Below, in pieces: positions 46,166 to 54,846 of a DNA stretch of 64,000 nt. The stretch covers positions 62,001 to 126,000 of the forward strand of contig NZ_JOHS01000008.1 of assembly GCF_000725625.1 (NCBI RefSeq), written 5' to 3'. Source of the stretch: Streptomyces sp. NRRL F-6676 (lineage in GTDB: Bacteria; Actinomycetota; Actinomycetes; Streptomycetales; Streptomycetaceae). Position 1 is the first letter of the stretch, and every line of letters starts with the position of its first letter. The notes beneath the pieces were generated by a model. It was given only the letters and a program-made list of their open reading frames with translations. It ran no database searches and had not been told where the DNA came from. Position numbers and translations under genes: made by a program.

Positions 46166-47851
46166 ATGCCCAGTGCCTCCCCTCGTGCCCACGCCAAGCC
46201 CCCACGGATCCGCCGGCTCCCGTTCCTCGCCGTCCTGCGCCTGGTCAGTCCGTCCGACATCTGGTTCAAGCCCGCACTGAGCAGCGTCGCCTCCGTCGCG
46301 CCGCCCAACCTCGCCCTGCTCGCCGTCGGCCGTCTCGACCTGGCGATGTACACGATGGCGGGCGGGCTCTGCGCCCTCTACGCGCACAGCCGCCCCTACG
46401 CCGCGCGGGCGCGCGTCCTCGCCTGGGTGGTGGCCGGCATGCTCGCCGGCCTCGCCCTCGCCCTGGTGGCGGCCTCGCTCACCACCAACGCCCTCGTCCT
46501 GGTGCTCGTCGGCGCGCTGATCGCCGCCGTACAGAAGACGCTGTGCGACGCCACCCGCATCGGCCCGCCCGGCCACGTCATCCTCACCTTCATCGCCTCC
46601 GCCGCCCTGTTCGTGCCGCAGTCCCCCGGGCAGGTCCCCGGACATCTCGCGCTGGCCGCCGTCGCCGGTGCCTGGGCGTGGCTCGTCGGGATGGCCCCGG
46701 GGCTCCTCCGGCCGCACGGACCCGAGCGCCGTACGACCGCGCAGGCGCTGCGGGCGGCCGCCGCGTACGCCGCGACGGGCGGCACCGGCGAGGGCGCGGG
46801 CCGGGCGCACGCCGCGGCCGCGGCCGCCGTGCAGACCGCCTGGCAGTCCCTGCTCCCGCCCACCCGTTCGACCGCCACGCGTCGGGCCCTGCGGCGGCTC
46901 CTGGTCCGGGCGGAGGTTGCGCTCGCCGCGCCCGCCGACACCGACCCCGGCCGGCTGCGCGACTGGGCCCGCGCCCTGCGCGGTAACGGACCCGTCCCCG
47001 ACGCCGGCGGCCTGGGGGAGGCGGCGGAGGAACTCCTCGGCGTCGAGGCCGAGGCGGAAGCCGCGCGCGAGGCCCCCGTGCGGCCGCTGCGCGACGGGTG
47101 GGGCCACCTCGCCCCGATCGCGCTGCGCACCGCACTCGGCTGCGCCCTCGCCGGTGCCGCGGCGCTCGCGCTCGGCGTCGGCCGCCCGTACTGGGCGCTC
47201 GTCACTGCCGCCTCCCTGTACCAGGCCAACGTCACGCTCACCTGGAGCCGCGCCGTCCAGCGCGTCGTCGGCAACGTCCTCGGCGTCCTGCTCTTCGCCG
47301 TGATCGTCCCCCTCGCCCATCTCGCCCCGGTGGCCCTCGTGCTGTGCTGCCTGGCCTTCAACTTCGCCGCCGAGGCGTTCATGGGCCGCAACTACTGGCT
47401 CGGCACCGTGTGTGTGACCCCGATGGCGCTCCTCGTCACCGAGTTCGCGCGCTTCCAGCAGCCGGGCGAGCTGATCGCCGACCGGGTCCTGGACACGCTC
47501 GTGGGCGCGCTGGTCGGCTTCCTCGCGGCCGTCGCCGTCACCAACCGGCGGGCCGGTGACCGGGTCGAACAGGCGGTCAGGACGGTGGAGCGCGCGCGGG
47601 AGCACGCGGCGCGCACGGTGGCCGCCGAGCGCCCGGCGCCCGGCGCACTGGAGTCCGCGCGGCGTGCGCTGGCCGCCGCCGTCGTCGAGTTGCGCGCCGC
47701 CGCCGACGCCGCGGCGGGCGAATGGTGGCAGCGCGCGCTGCCCGAGGAGCGGGTGCTGGCGGCCGAACAGTCGGCACACCGTACGCTCGCCGCGACGGTA
47801 CGACGTCAGGGACTGCACACACCGCACACCTCGGAGGACACACGGGCATGA
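46166..47851 (+). CDS. FUSC-family membrane protein, MarR operon
   Basis: A 561-aa protein with an N-terminal helix block (residues 35-180), a soluble middle rich in Ala/Glu, and a second block with PIALRTALGCALAGAAALAL and GRPYWALVTAASLYQANVTL, the FUSC signature zone. The C-terminal 100 residues are cytoplasmic helices. Start at 46166 immediately follows the promoter. Pairing with MarR suggests export of an aromatic or phenolic compound induced by that compound. Confidence 0.8.
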   Translation: MPSASPRAHAKPPRIRRLPFLAVLRLVSPSDIWFKPALSSVASVAPPNLALLAVGRLDLAMYTMAGGLCALYAHSRPYAARARVLAWVVAGMLAGLALALVAASLTTNALVLVLVGALIAAVQKTLCDATRIGPPGHVILTFIASAALFVPQSPGQVPGHLALAAVAGAWAWLVGMAPGLLRPHGPERRTTAQALRAAAAYAATGGTGEGAGRAHAAAAAAVQTAWQSLLPPTRSTATRRALRRLLVRAEVALAAPADTDPGRLRDWARALRGNGPVPDAGGLGEAAEELLGVEAEAEAAREAPVRPLRDGWGHLAPIALRTALGCALAGAAALALGVGRPYWALVTAASLYQANVTLTWSRAVQRVVGNVLGVLLFAVIVPLAHLAPVALVLCCLAFNFAAEAFMGRNYWLGTVCVTPMALLVTEFARFQQPGELIADRVLDTLVGALVGFLAAVAVTNRRAGDRVEQAVRTVERAREHAARTVAAERPAPGALESARRALAAAVVELRAAADAAAGEWWQRALPEERVLAAEQSAHRTLAATVRRQGLHTPHTSEDTRA

Positions 47852-48483
47852 CGGCGGCGAAGGCGACGGGCGCGGCACACCCGGCGGACGGCGGGAGAAC
47901 CGGGGACGGCCGGGCGGGCACCCCCGGCCCCGCGCGCACCCCCGCTCACACCCCCGCGCACGACCCCGCGCGCACCCCCGCGCACGACACTGTGGCCACC
48001 GTCGTCCGGCAGTGGCGGATCGTGCGGCCCGACGTCGACACCCGCCCCATGGAGATCATCGGCCGCATCAACCGCTGCGCCGCCCTCCTCCAGCAGGCGG
48101 AGGACGCCCCGCTGCGCCACGCAGGGCTCACCCGGCCCGAGTTCGACGTCCTCGGCACCCTGCGGCGCACCGACCACGAGCTGACCCCGGGCGAACTCGC
48201 CCGGGAGACGTTCTCCTCCGGCGCCGCCGTCACCAAGCGGCTCAAACAGCTGAGCGAGCGCGGGCTGGTCGAGCGGCGCAGCGACGACCGCGACCGCCGG
48301 GTCGCCCACGTCCGCCTCACCGACGCCGGACGCGAACTGGTCGACTCCGTCCTGCCCGAACAACTCGCCTACGAGACGGCCGCGCTCTCCGGCCTGGACG
48401 GCGCACAGCAGGGCGAACTCGCCGGGGCCCTCGGTGAACTCCTCATCCAGCTGGAGGGCCGGCTCGGCGGCCCCCGCGGCTGA
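47848..48483 (+). CDS. MarR-family transcriptional regulator
   Basis: A 211-aa MarR protein. The winged helix spans HAGLTRPEFDVLGTL, ELTPGELARETFSSGAAVTKRL and ERRSDDRDRRVAHVRLTDAG. The N-terminal 50 residues are a disordered Pro/Ala/His tail with TPAHTPAHDPARTPAHD repeats (47933-47988), unusual for MarR. The ATG overlaps the FUSC stop (ATGA). It probably binds the palindrome at 46131 and autoregulates the operon. Confidence 0.9.
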   Translation: MTAAKATGAAHPADGGRTGDGRAGTPGPARTPAHTPAHDPARTPAHDTVATVVRQWRIVRPDVDTRPMEIIGRINRCAALLQQAEDAPLRHAGLTRPEFDVLGTLRRTDHELTPGELARETFSSGAAVTKRLKQLSERGLVERRSDDRDRRVAHVRLTDAGRELVDSVLPEQLAYETAALSGLDGAQQGELAGALGELLIQLEGRLGGPRG

Positions 48484-48501
48484 CCGCGGGCCGCGACCGG
48501 G

Positions 48502-48894
48502 TCAGATGCCCGGCCGGTAGCGCATCGGATGATCGGCCGGGACCTCCACGAGCGCGATCCGGACGCCGTCCGGGTCCTCGATCCACATCTCGACCAGCCC
48601 CCACGGCTCCTTCACCGGCGGCCGGACGATCCCCACGCCCTTCGCCACCAGCTCCTCGTGGGCGGCTCCGGCGTCCGCGACCTGGAGCCACAGCCGGACG
48701 GAGGGCGGAACGGGGCTCTCGGACCGGCCGGACACCTCCAGGAAGCCCCCGCCGAGGAAGTAGACGGTGCCGCGCTCCGGACCCGTGCCGAACTCGCGGT
48801 ACACGGGCAGCCCCAGCAACTCGCCGTAGAACGCGCGGGAACGCTCGGGATCCGTCGGCCGCAGCAGAAGACGGCTGCTCAGTACATGCACCAT
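48502..48894 (-). CDS. VOC/glyoxalase-fold protein
   Basis: A 130-aa protein with paired beta-alpha-beta-beta-beta modules: LLRPTDPERSRAFYGELLGLPV and VRLWLQVADAGAAHEELVAKG, ending MWIEDPDGVRIALVEVP. Typical of the glyoxalase/bleomycin resistance superfamily. Specific reaction unknown. Convergent with the MarR gene. Confidence 0.85.
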   Translation of the reverse strand: MVHVLSSRLLLRPTDPERSRAFYGELLGLPVYREFGTGPERGTVYFLGGGFLEVSGRSESPVPPSVRLWLQVADAGAAHEELVAKGVGIVRPPVKEPWGLVEMWIEDPDGVRIALVEVPADHPMRYRPGI

Positions 48895-48973
48895 GTTCGC
48901 CGAGCCTAACGATGTCGGACCCCGGCGTTAGTCTCTTTCCTGCCGTGCCGCACGACCGATCGGAGCCGTCCCC

Positions 48974-49513
48974 ATGGACACCGCCGCCGCCCCGCTGACC
49001 TATCGCGACGCCACCGACGCCGACGTCGACGCGCTCGTCACGCTGATCGAGTCGGCGTACCGCGGGGACTCCAGCCGGACCGGCTGGACCACCGAGGCGG
49101 ACATACTCGAGGGGCAGCGGACCGACCCCGAGGGCGTGCGCGAGGTCCTCAGGTCGCCCGGCAGCAGGCTCCTGGTCGTGGAGCGCGACGGGGCGCTCGT
49201 CGCCTGCTGCCAGCTGGAGCACCGCGGTGAGAGCGCCTACTTCGGCATGTTCGCGGTCCGCCCGGGATTGCAGGGCGGCGGGCTCGGCCGGGCCGTGCTG
49301 GCCGAGGCGGAGCGGACGGCACGGGAGAGCTGGGGCGTCACCGAGATGCAGATGACGGTGATCTCCGTACGCGAGGACCTGATCGCCTGGTACGAGCGCC
49401 GCGGCTACCGCCGTACGGGCCGGACCAGTGCCTTCCCGTACGGCGACGAGCGGTTCGGCATACCGCTCCGCGACGACCTGCGCTTCGAACTCCTGGTCAA
49501 GCCGCTGGGCTGA
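48974..49513 (+). CDS. GNAT-family N-acetyltransferase
   Basis: A 179-aa GNAT protein with the acetyl-CoA loop VRPGLQGGGLGRAVLAEAE (motif A) and IAWYERRGYRRTGRTSAFPY (motif B). Substrate unknown. The start at 48974 (MDTAAAPLTYRDATDADVD) gives the complete first strand. Monocistronic. Confidence 0.88.
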   Translation: MDTAAAPLTYRDATDADVDALVTLIESAYRGDSSRTGWTTEADILEGQRTDPEGVREVLRSPGSRLLVVERDGALVACCQLEHRGESAYFGMFAVRPGLQGGGLGRAVLAEAERTARESWGVTEMQMTVISVREDLIAWYERRGYRRTGRTSAFPYGDERFGIPLRDDLRFELLVKPLG

Positions 49514-49613
49514 ACCGCGACCGCCACCCGCGTCGAGCCGTGTACGCCACCCGGCCCCGAGCCGCGGCCACCGCACCGGGCGGCGCGGCTGCCGGGCGGC
49601 GCCCCGGTGCCGG

Positions 49614-50297
49614 TCAGGCGGTGAAGCGGCCGGTGCGCTTGATCTCCGGGTAGTCGGTCGTCGCGCCGTCCAGCTCCAGGGCGCGGACGAGACGGAGATG
49701 GTCCTGAGTGTTCACCACCCAGCCGATGATCCTCAGGCCCGCCTTGCGCGCGTACTCGACGACCTCCAGGGTCAGCCGGCGGATGTTGAGCACGAGCGTC
49801 GTGGCGCCGACGGCCGTGGCGCGGTCCACCACGTCCAGGCCGTAGCGGCTGGCGACCAGCGCGGTGCGCACGCCGGGGACCAGCCGGGCGATCTCGGCTA
49901 GTGCCTCGTCGTGGAAGGAGAGCACCTCCACACGCGCGACGAGATCCCGCCGGGTCATCACCTCGGCCAGTGCCCGGGCCGCCGCGACGTCCTTGATCTC
50001 GGCCTGGAGCGGCGAGGCCACCGCGTCCAGGACCTCCTCGAAGGTCGGCACGCGCTCGCCCCGGCCGGCGTCGAGCGCCCGCAGCTCGGCGAGGGTCTTC
50101 TCGGCGATGGGGCCCGCGCCGTCGGTCGTCCGGTCCACCTCGGCGTCGTGCATGACGACGAGGGCTCCGTCCTTGCTCAGGTGCAGATCCAGTTCGATCA
50201 GGTCGAGGCCCGCGCGCTCGGCGGCGACGAAGGACCGGAGGGTGTTCTCGGGCTCGATGCCCATGACTCCGCGGTGACCGATGGTGAGGAAGTTCAA
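49614..50297 (-). CDS. Glycerophosphodiester phosphodiesterase
   Basis: A 227-aa TIM-barrel GDPD. The N-terminus TIGHRGVMGIEPENT holds the His-Arg and Glu of the active site; ELDLHLSKDGALVVMHD gives the metal-binding Glu/Asp and second His; LQAEIK and WVVNT follow as expected. No signal peptide, so probably cytoplasmic. It hydrolyses glycerophosphodiesters to glycerol-3-phosphate. Confidence 0.92.
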   Translation of the reverse strand: MNFLTIGHRGVMGIEPENTLRSFVAAERAGLDLIELDLHLSKDGALVVMHDAEVDRTTDGAGPIAEKTLAELRALDAGRGERVPTFEEVLDAVASPLQAEIKDVAAARALAEVMTRRDLVARVEVLSFHDEALAEIARLVPGVRTALVASRYGLDVVDRATAVGATTLVLNIRRLTLEVVEYARKAGLRIIGWVVNTQDHLRLVRALELDGATTDYPEIKRTGRFTA

Positions 50298-50513
50298 GGT
50301 TCATCTCGCTTCCGTCGACGGCGGCTCGGCTGCCGCGCACTGCACCTTTGTACCCACGCGGCAGGGCGCAGCCTAATGGCCCGCACCGGTGGTGAACCCG
50401 GTCGGACACGGCGAAACGGAGGCACCCGGCCACGCGGGCCCGCAAAGCCCGCCCGACCGGCGTCATCCCTGCGTGGGCGCGTCCCCGCGCCGTTGACCGA
50501 CACCGGCCCCACC

Positions 50514-50579
50514 GGCCGCACTGACCGCCCTCGCCGACCGCCCCCACTGGCCGCACTGACCGCCCTCGCCGACCGCCCC
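50514..50579. repeat. 35-bp direct repeat, two copies
   Basis: The sequence starting GGCCGCACTGACCGCCCTCG occurs at 50514 and again at 50549, identical over about 31 bases. A third GGCCGC begins just after. It lies in the divergent gap between GDPD and DUF6421. Confidence 0.8.
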
Positions 50580-50772
50580 TACCGGCCGCTCCGGCGTCTC
50601 CGGTGGCCGGATCCGGTCTGCCGGTCACATCCTGGGGTGACGCCGCCCGGCCGGCCCGCGCATCGCACGCGTCCGGCGGTCGCATGTGTGGAAGTAGTCG
50701 TTTGAACGGCAGGAGACGGGAAAAACAACGGTTGGAGTGGGGATCGCACCGCATGATTTGTCGCGGGCGCCC

Positions 50773-50802
50773 TTGCTGGGGCAAAGCGTGCGGGCATACG
50801 GT
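50773..50802 (+). promoter_or_regulatory. Candidate promoter of the DUF6421 operon
   Basis: TTGCTG (50773-50778) and TACGGT (50797-50802) are separated by 18 bp, a fair housekeeping-type promoter. The ribosome site AAGGATG lies just before the ATG at 50847. Confidence 0.5.
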
Positions 50803-50846
50803 GTCCTCACGGTTCCCGCGAAAACTTCTCCCGTGAAGGATGGGTC

Positions 50847-52244
50847 ATGACGGAAATTCTTGCGCCGGTGGGTTCGGAGGGACAGGTTCCTCCGCAGGTC
50901 AAGGTGGTGGACCACCCTGCCTGGCCCGTGCTCAAGGATGCCGTGGAGCGGATCCGGCCATGGCAGTCCAAGGACGGCTCCATCGATCTCGACGCCGAGG
51001 GCGCCCCCTCCGCCGCCGACGCCCGGGCCGCCGTCCGCCGGGTCGTCGAGGCCGTCGAGGAGCTGTCCCCGCTGCTGCCGCACGACGCCGCCTACCACCA
51101 GGCGCTCGTCAAGGACCTCGACCACTGGGCCGAGGGCGGCTTCGCCGTCCCCGACTTCCTGGACTCGCTGCTCGCCTTCCGGCCCGCCGCCGACCGCCGG
51201 GACGGACTCCAGCACCTGGTCGTCTTCCCGATGTACACGCAGAACGGCAACCCCGACCGCAACCTCGAGGCGGTCGTGCTGCGCATGGTCTGGCCCGACT
51301 GGCTGGCCGAGCTGGAGCGCACCCGGTACGACAACCCGCTGTTCTGCGGCATCACCTTCGAGGACTTCACGGCCGGCTACGACACCAACTCCGCCGTGCT
51401 CTTCCCCGAGACGATCGCCGTGCGCGAGGCGCCGGAACGATTCTCCTGGGGCGGCATCTTCTGTGACCGCGAAGCCGCCCGCTTCCGCCGCGTCACCGCC
51501 GCGGCCGTCGACCTGCTCGGCCTGGAGCTGCCCGAGGACATCGCCGCCATGGTCCACGACCAGAAGCGCTGCGAGGAGGCGTTCGTCCTGTGGGACATGG
51601 TCCACGACCGCACCCACAGCCACGGCGACCTGCCCTTCGACCCGTTCATGATCAAGCAGCGCCAGCCGTTCTGGATGTACGGCCTGGAGGAGCTGCGCTG
51701 CGACCTCACCGCCTTCCGCGAGGCCGTCAAGTTGCAGGCCGACGGCGTCCCGCAGGCGCGTGACGTCCAGTACGCGGTGCTGTTCGACCGCATGTTCCGC
51801 TTCCCCGTCACCGGCGCGCGGGTGCGCAACTACGACGGCCTCGGCGGCCAGCTCCTCTTCGCCTACCTGCACAAGCACGACGTAGTCCGCTGGACCGACA
51901 ACAAGCTCTTCATCGACTGGCAGCGCGCCCCGCAGGTCACCAACGAACTGTGCGCCGAGATCGAGAAGCTCTACCGGGACGGCATCGACCGCCCCAAGCT
52001 CGTGCACTGGTTCGCCGGCTACGAACTGGTCTCCACCTACCTCTCCCCGCACCCGGGTTCGAAGTGGGCGCAGGGCCCCGACGCCCTCGACCTGAGCCTG
52101 CCGCCGCGCAAACTCGTCGACGACGTGCTGCCGGACGAGTTTCCGCTGAGCATGTTCTATGAGGCGCTGTCCAAGAAGCTGAAGAACGTGATTGCCTCGA
52201 CCAAGGGCATCACGGCGGACACCGCCGAGCGGATCGCCGCGTGA
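50847..52244 (+). CDS. DUF6421 family protein
   Basis: A 465-aa soluble protein that I recognise as the actinobacterial DUF6421 family, function unknown. It is well conserved in composition, with aromatic-rich blocks (LVVFPMYTQNGNPDRNLEAV, FSWGGIFCDREAARF). A His cluster MVHDRTHSHGDLPFDPFMIK near residues 250-270 looks like a metal site. No membrane helix. It heads a coupled operon with an SDR and a threonine-aldolase-like enzyme. Its stop overlaps an in-frame GTG of the next reading frame, though that gene more likely starts at 52280. Confidence 0.8.
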   Translation: MTEILAPVGSEGQVPPQVKVVDHPAWPVLKDAVERIRPWQSKDGSIDLDAEGAPSAADARAAVRRVVEAVEELSPLLPHDAAYHQALVKDLDHWAEGGFAVPDFLDSLLAFRPAADRRDGLQHLVVFPMYTQNGNPDRNLEAVVLRMVWPDWLAELERTRYDNPLFCGITFEDFTAGYDTNSAVLFPETIAVREAPERFSWGGIFCDREAARFRRVTAAAVDLLGLELPEDIAAMVHDQKRCEEAFVLWDMVHDRTHSHGDLPFDPFMIKQRQPFWMYGLEELRCDLTAFREAVKLQADGVPQARDVQYAVLFDRMFRFPVTGARVRNYDGLGGQLLFAYLHKHDVVRWTDNKLFIDWQRAPQVTNELCAEIEKLYRDGIDRPKLVHWFAGYELVSTYLSPHPGSKWAQGPDALDLSLPPRKLVDDVLPDEFPLSMFYEALSKKLKNVIASTKGITADTAERIAA

Positions 52245-52279
52245 GCGACCGCACCACCACTGCTCAGGAGGCGAAGAAC

Positions 52280-53035
52280 ATGGGGAACGGGGCCAACGGA
52301 GCTCTCAGCGGTGCGGTGATCGCGGTGGCCGGCGCGGGCGGACCCGCCGGCCGGGCGACACTGCTGCGACTGGCAGAGGCGGGCGCCACCGTCGTCGCCT
52401 CGGACAACGATCCCGAGCGGCTGTCGGAGGCCGTCGACGCGGCGAGCTTCGCGCACGGCGGCGCCACCGTCACCGGGGACACCGTCGACCTGCTCGACCT
52501 GAAGTCCACCCACGAGTGGGCCGCGCACATCGAGAAGGACTTCGGCCGGGTCGACGGACTCGTCCACCTCGTCGGCGGCTGGCGGGGCAGCGAGACCTTC
52601 ACCAAGACCAGCCTCGACGACTGGGACTTCCTGGAGCTGCTGCTCATCCGCACCGTGCAGCACACCACCCTCGCCTTCCACGAGGCGCTGCAACGCAGCG
52701 ACCGCGGCCGGTACGTCCTGATCAGCGCCTCCGGCGCCACCAAACCCACCGCGGGCAACGCCGCCTACTCCGCCGCCAAGGCCGCCGCCGAGGCGTGGAC
52801 CCTGGCGATGGCCGACTACTTCCGCAAGGCGGGGGGCCCGGACGGGCCGACCTCGGCGGCTGGGATCCTGGTGGTCAAGGCGTTGGTGCACGAGGCCATG
52901 CGCGCCGACCGGCCCAACGCGAAGTTCGCGGGCTTCACCGACGTCGAGGACCTGGCCGAGGCCATCGCCGGAATCTGGCAGAAGTCCGCCGCCGAAGTGA
53001 ACGGAAACCGTCTGTGGCTGACCGAGAAGCCGTGA
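52280..53035 (+). CDS. Short-chain dehydrogenase/reductase
   Basis: A 251-aa Rossmann protein. VIAVAGAGGPAGRATLLRLA is the nucleotide-binding motif, with a Pro in the glycine loop. The catalytic set is LISASG and YSAAK (Tyr163, Lys167). ATG 52280 has AGGAGG at 52266-52271; GTG 52241, overlapping the DUF6421 stop, lacks a comparable site. Middle gene of the operon. Substrate unknown; the neighbour suggests a hydroxy- or keto-amino acid. Confidence 0.87.
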   Translation: MGNGANGALSGAVIAVAGAGGPAGRATLLRLAEAGATVVASDNDPERLSEAVDAASFAHGGATVTGDTVDLLDLKSTHEWAAHIEKDFGRVDGLVHLVGGWRGSETFTKTSLDDWDFLELLLIRTVQHTTLAFHEALQRSDRGRYVLISASGATKPTAGNAAYSAAKAAAEAWTLAMADYFRKAGGPDGPTSAAGILVVKALVHEAMRADRPNAKFAGFTDVEDLAEAIAGIWQKSAAEVNGNRLWLTEKP

Positions 53036-54144
53036 ACCCTTCCCGGACCGATGCCGTACGCCCCGCCGACGCGGTGAACCCCCCGAAGACCGACGCGCGC
53101 CGCCACCACGACCCGGAGGTGCGCGGTTTCGCCAGCGACAACTACGCCGGGGTCCACCCGGAGGTGCTCGCTGCCCTTGCCGTGGCCAACGGCGGGCACC
53201 AGGTGTCGTACGGCGAGGACGACTACACCGAGAACCTCCAGCGTGTGATCCGCGGCCACTTCGGCCCCACCGCCGAGGCGTTCCCGGTCTTCAACGGCAC
53301 CGGCGCCAACGTCGTCGCGCTCCAGGCGGTCACCGACCGCTGGGGCGCGGTGATCTGCGCCGAGAGCGCGCACATCAACGTCGACGAGTGCGGGGCGCCC
53401 GAGCGGGTCGGCGGACTCAAGCTGCTCACCGTGCCCACCCCGGACGGCAAGCTCACTCCCGAGCTGATCGACCGGCAGGCGTACGGCTGGGACGACGAGC
53501 ACCGCGCGATGCCGCAGGTCGTCTCGCTCACCCAGAGCACCGAACTCGGCACCCTCTACACGCCCGACGAGATCCGCGCGATCTGCGACCACGCCCACGC
53601 CCGCGGCATGACGGTCCACCTCGACGGCTCCCGCATCGCCAACGCCGCCGCCTCGCTGGACGTGCCCATGCGGACGTTCACCAACGCCGTCGGCGTCGAC
53701 CTGTTGTCGCTGGGCGGGACGAAGAACGGCGCGCTGTTCGGCGAGGCCGTCGTCGTGATCAACCAGGACGCCGTCCGCCACATGAAGCACCTGCGCAAGC
53801 TGTCGATGCAGCTCGCCTCCAAGATGCGCTTCATATCGGTGCAGTTGGAGGCGCTGCTCGCCAAGGACCTGTGGCTGCGCAACGCCCGGCACTCCAACGA
53901 GATGGCGCAGCGCCTGGCCGAGGGCGTCCGCGCGGTGCACGGGGTGGAGATCCTTCACCCCGTGCAGGCCAACGGCGTCTTCGCCCGGCTCCCGCACGAG
54001 GTGACGAGGCGGTTGCAGCAGCGCTTCCGGTTCTACTTCTGGGACGAGACGGCCGGTGACGTGCGCTGGATGTGCTCCTTCGACACCACGGAGGACGACG
54101 TCGACGCGTTCGTGGCCGCGCTGAAGGAGGAGATGGCGCGGTAG
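53032..54144 (+). CDS. Threonine aldolase-like PLP enzyme
   Basis: A 370-aa fold-type I PLP enzyme of the low-specificity threonine aldolase family: FASDNYAGVHPEVLAALA, VFNGTGANVVALQAV, HLDGSRIANAAASL and the PLP Lys in SLGGTKNGALFGEAVV (near 231). The GTG start overlaps the SDR stop (GTGA). The first 25 residues (NPSRTDAVRPADAVNPPKTD) are an unusual Pro/Asp leader. The family cleaves beta-hydroxy-alpha-amino acids to glycine plus aldehyde; the specific substrate is not readable. Confidence 0.87.
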   Translation: MNPSRTDAVRPADAVNPPKTDARRHHDPEVRGFASDNYAGVHPEVLAALAVANGGHQVSYGEDDYTENLQRVIRGHFGPTAEAFPVFNGTGANVVALQAVTDRWGAVICAESAHINVDECGAPERVGGLKLLTVPTPDGKLTPELIDRQAYGWDDEHRAMPQVVSLTQSTELGTLYTPDEIRAICDHAHARGMTVHLDGSRIANAAASLDVPMRTFTNAVGVDLLSLGGTKNGALFGEAVVVINQDAVRHMKHLRKLSMQLASKMRFISVQLEALLAKDLWLRNARHSNEMAQRLAEGVRAVHGVEILHPVQANGVFARLPHEVTRRLQQRFRFYFWDETAGDVRWMCSFDTTEDDVDAFVAALKEEMAR

Positions 54145-54192
54145 GCATCCCCTGCGAGGCAATGCATAGGTATGCGGTCACTCGTAAAGTCA

Positions 54193-54222
54193 TTGACTCT
54201 CGGGTGATCGCTTTCCTATGCT
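54193..54222 (+). promoter_or_regulatory. Leaderless promoter of the transglutaminase-like gene
   Basis: TTGACT (54193-54198) and TATGCT (54217-54222) are 18 bp apart. The expected start of transcription falls at 54229-54231, on the ATG itself, and no ribosome site precedes it. The whole stretch is AT-richer than its surroundings. Confidence 0.7.
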
Positions 54223-54230
54223 CTGCGGGC

Positions 54231-54824
54231 ATGCAGCTGATCCAGGAAAACCCGGACCTCTCCGCGTACCTCGCCGCCGACGAGGCCGTCGACCACCACC
54301 ATCCACAGGTACGGCGGACGGCGGCACGGCTCGCCGCGGAGGTGGCGGACTCGTATGCCTATGCGCAGGCCGCGTACGAATTCGTGCGCGACACCGTTCC
54401 CCACTCGGCGGATTCCGGGGACCCGCGTGTCACCTGGCGCGCCTCCGACGTCCTGGAGCAGCGCACCGGCATCTGCTACGCCAAGGCCCACGCCCTGGCC
54501 GCGCTTCTGCGCGCCGAGGACATCCCGACCGCGCTGTGCTATCAGCGTCTCGCCCATGACGACGGGAGCGGGCACGCCGTGCACGGGCTGGTCGCGGTCC
54601 GCTTCCGCGGCGCCTGGCACCGGCAGGACCCGCGCGGCAACAAACCCGGCGTGGCCGCCCGGTTCTCCCTGGACGGCGAGGAACTGGCCTGGGTCCCGGA
54701 CCCCGCGGCCGGCGAGGCGGACTACCCGCTCCTGTACGCGGCACCGCACCCGGCGGTCCTGACGGCGCTGCGCGCTGCTCCGGACCGGGCCCAGCTGTGG
54801 CGGACGCTGCCCACCGCGCTCTGA
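54231..54824 (+). CDS. Transglutaminase-like cysteine protease-fold protein
   Basis: A 197-aa protein with the transglutaminase-like core: TGICYAKAHALAALLRAEDI (Cys82), SGHAVHGLVAVRF (His118) and HRQDPRGNK (Asp133), a complete Cys-His-Asp triad. No signal peptide. The start ATG 54231 coincides with the predicted transcription start. Members include proteases, amidases and peptide cyclases; role unknown. It follows the DUF6421 operon but has its own promoter. Confidence 0.82.
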   Translation: MQLIQENPDLSAYLAADEAVDHHHPQVRRTAARLAAEVADSYAYAQAAYEFVRDTVPHSADSGDPRVTWRASDVLEQRTGICYAKAHALAALLRAEDIPTALCYQRLAHDDGSGHAVHGLVAVRFRGAWHRQDPRGNKPGVAARFSLDGEELAWVPDPAAGEADYPLLYAAPHPAVLTALRAAPDRAQLWRTLPTAL

Positions 54825-54846
54825 ACGGCGTGGGGCGCCCGCCGGG

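Larger units (their letters stand above)
50298..50846. other. 549-bp intergenic region upstream of the DUF6421 operon
   Basis: No convincing gene. It contains the GDPD upstream region, a 35-bp direct repeat (50514-50579), an AT-richer segment around 50690-50760, and the DUF6421 promoter at 50773-50802. Confidence 0.7.

Noticed and set aside
50603..50836. A possible 77-aa gene in the gap before DUF6421
   Set aside because: It overlaps the predicted promoter, has no good ribosome site, and its composition does not resemble the neighbouring coding DNA.
52241..52279. GTG 52241 as the start of the SDR gene
   Set aside because: It overlaps the DUF6421 stop attractively, but the only strong ribosome site (AGGAGG at 52266) serves ATG 52280, which begins at the normal position for the family.
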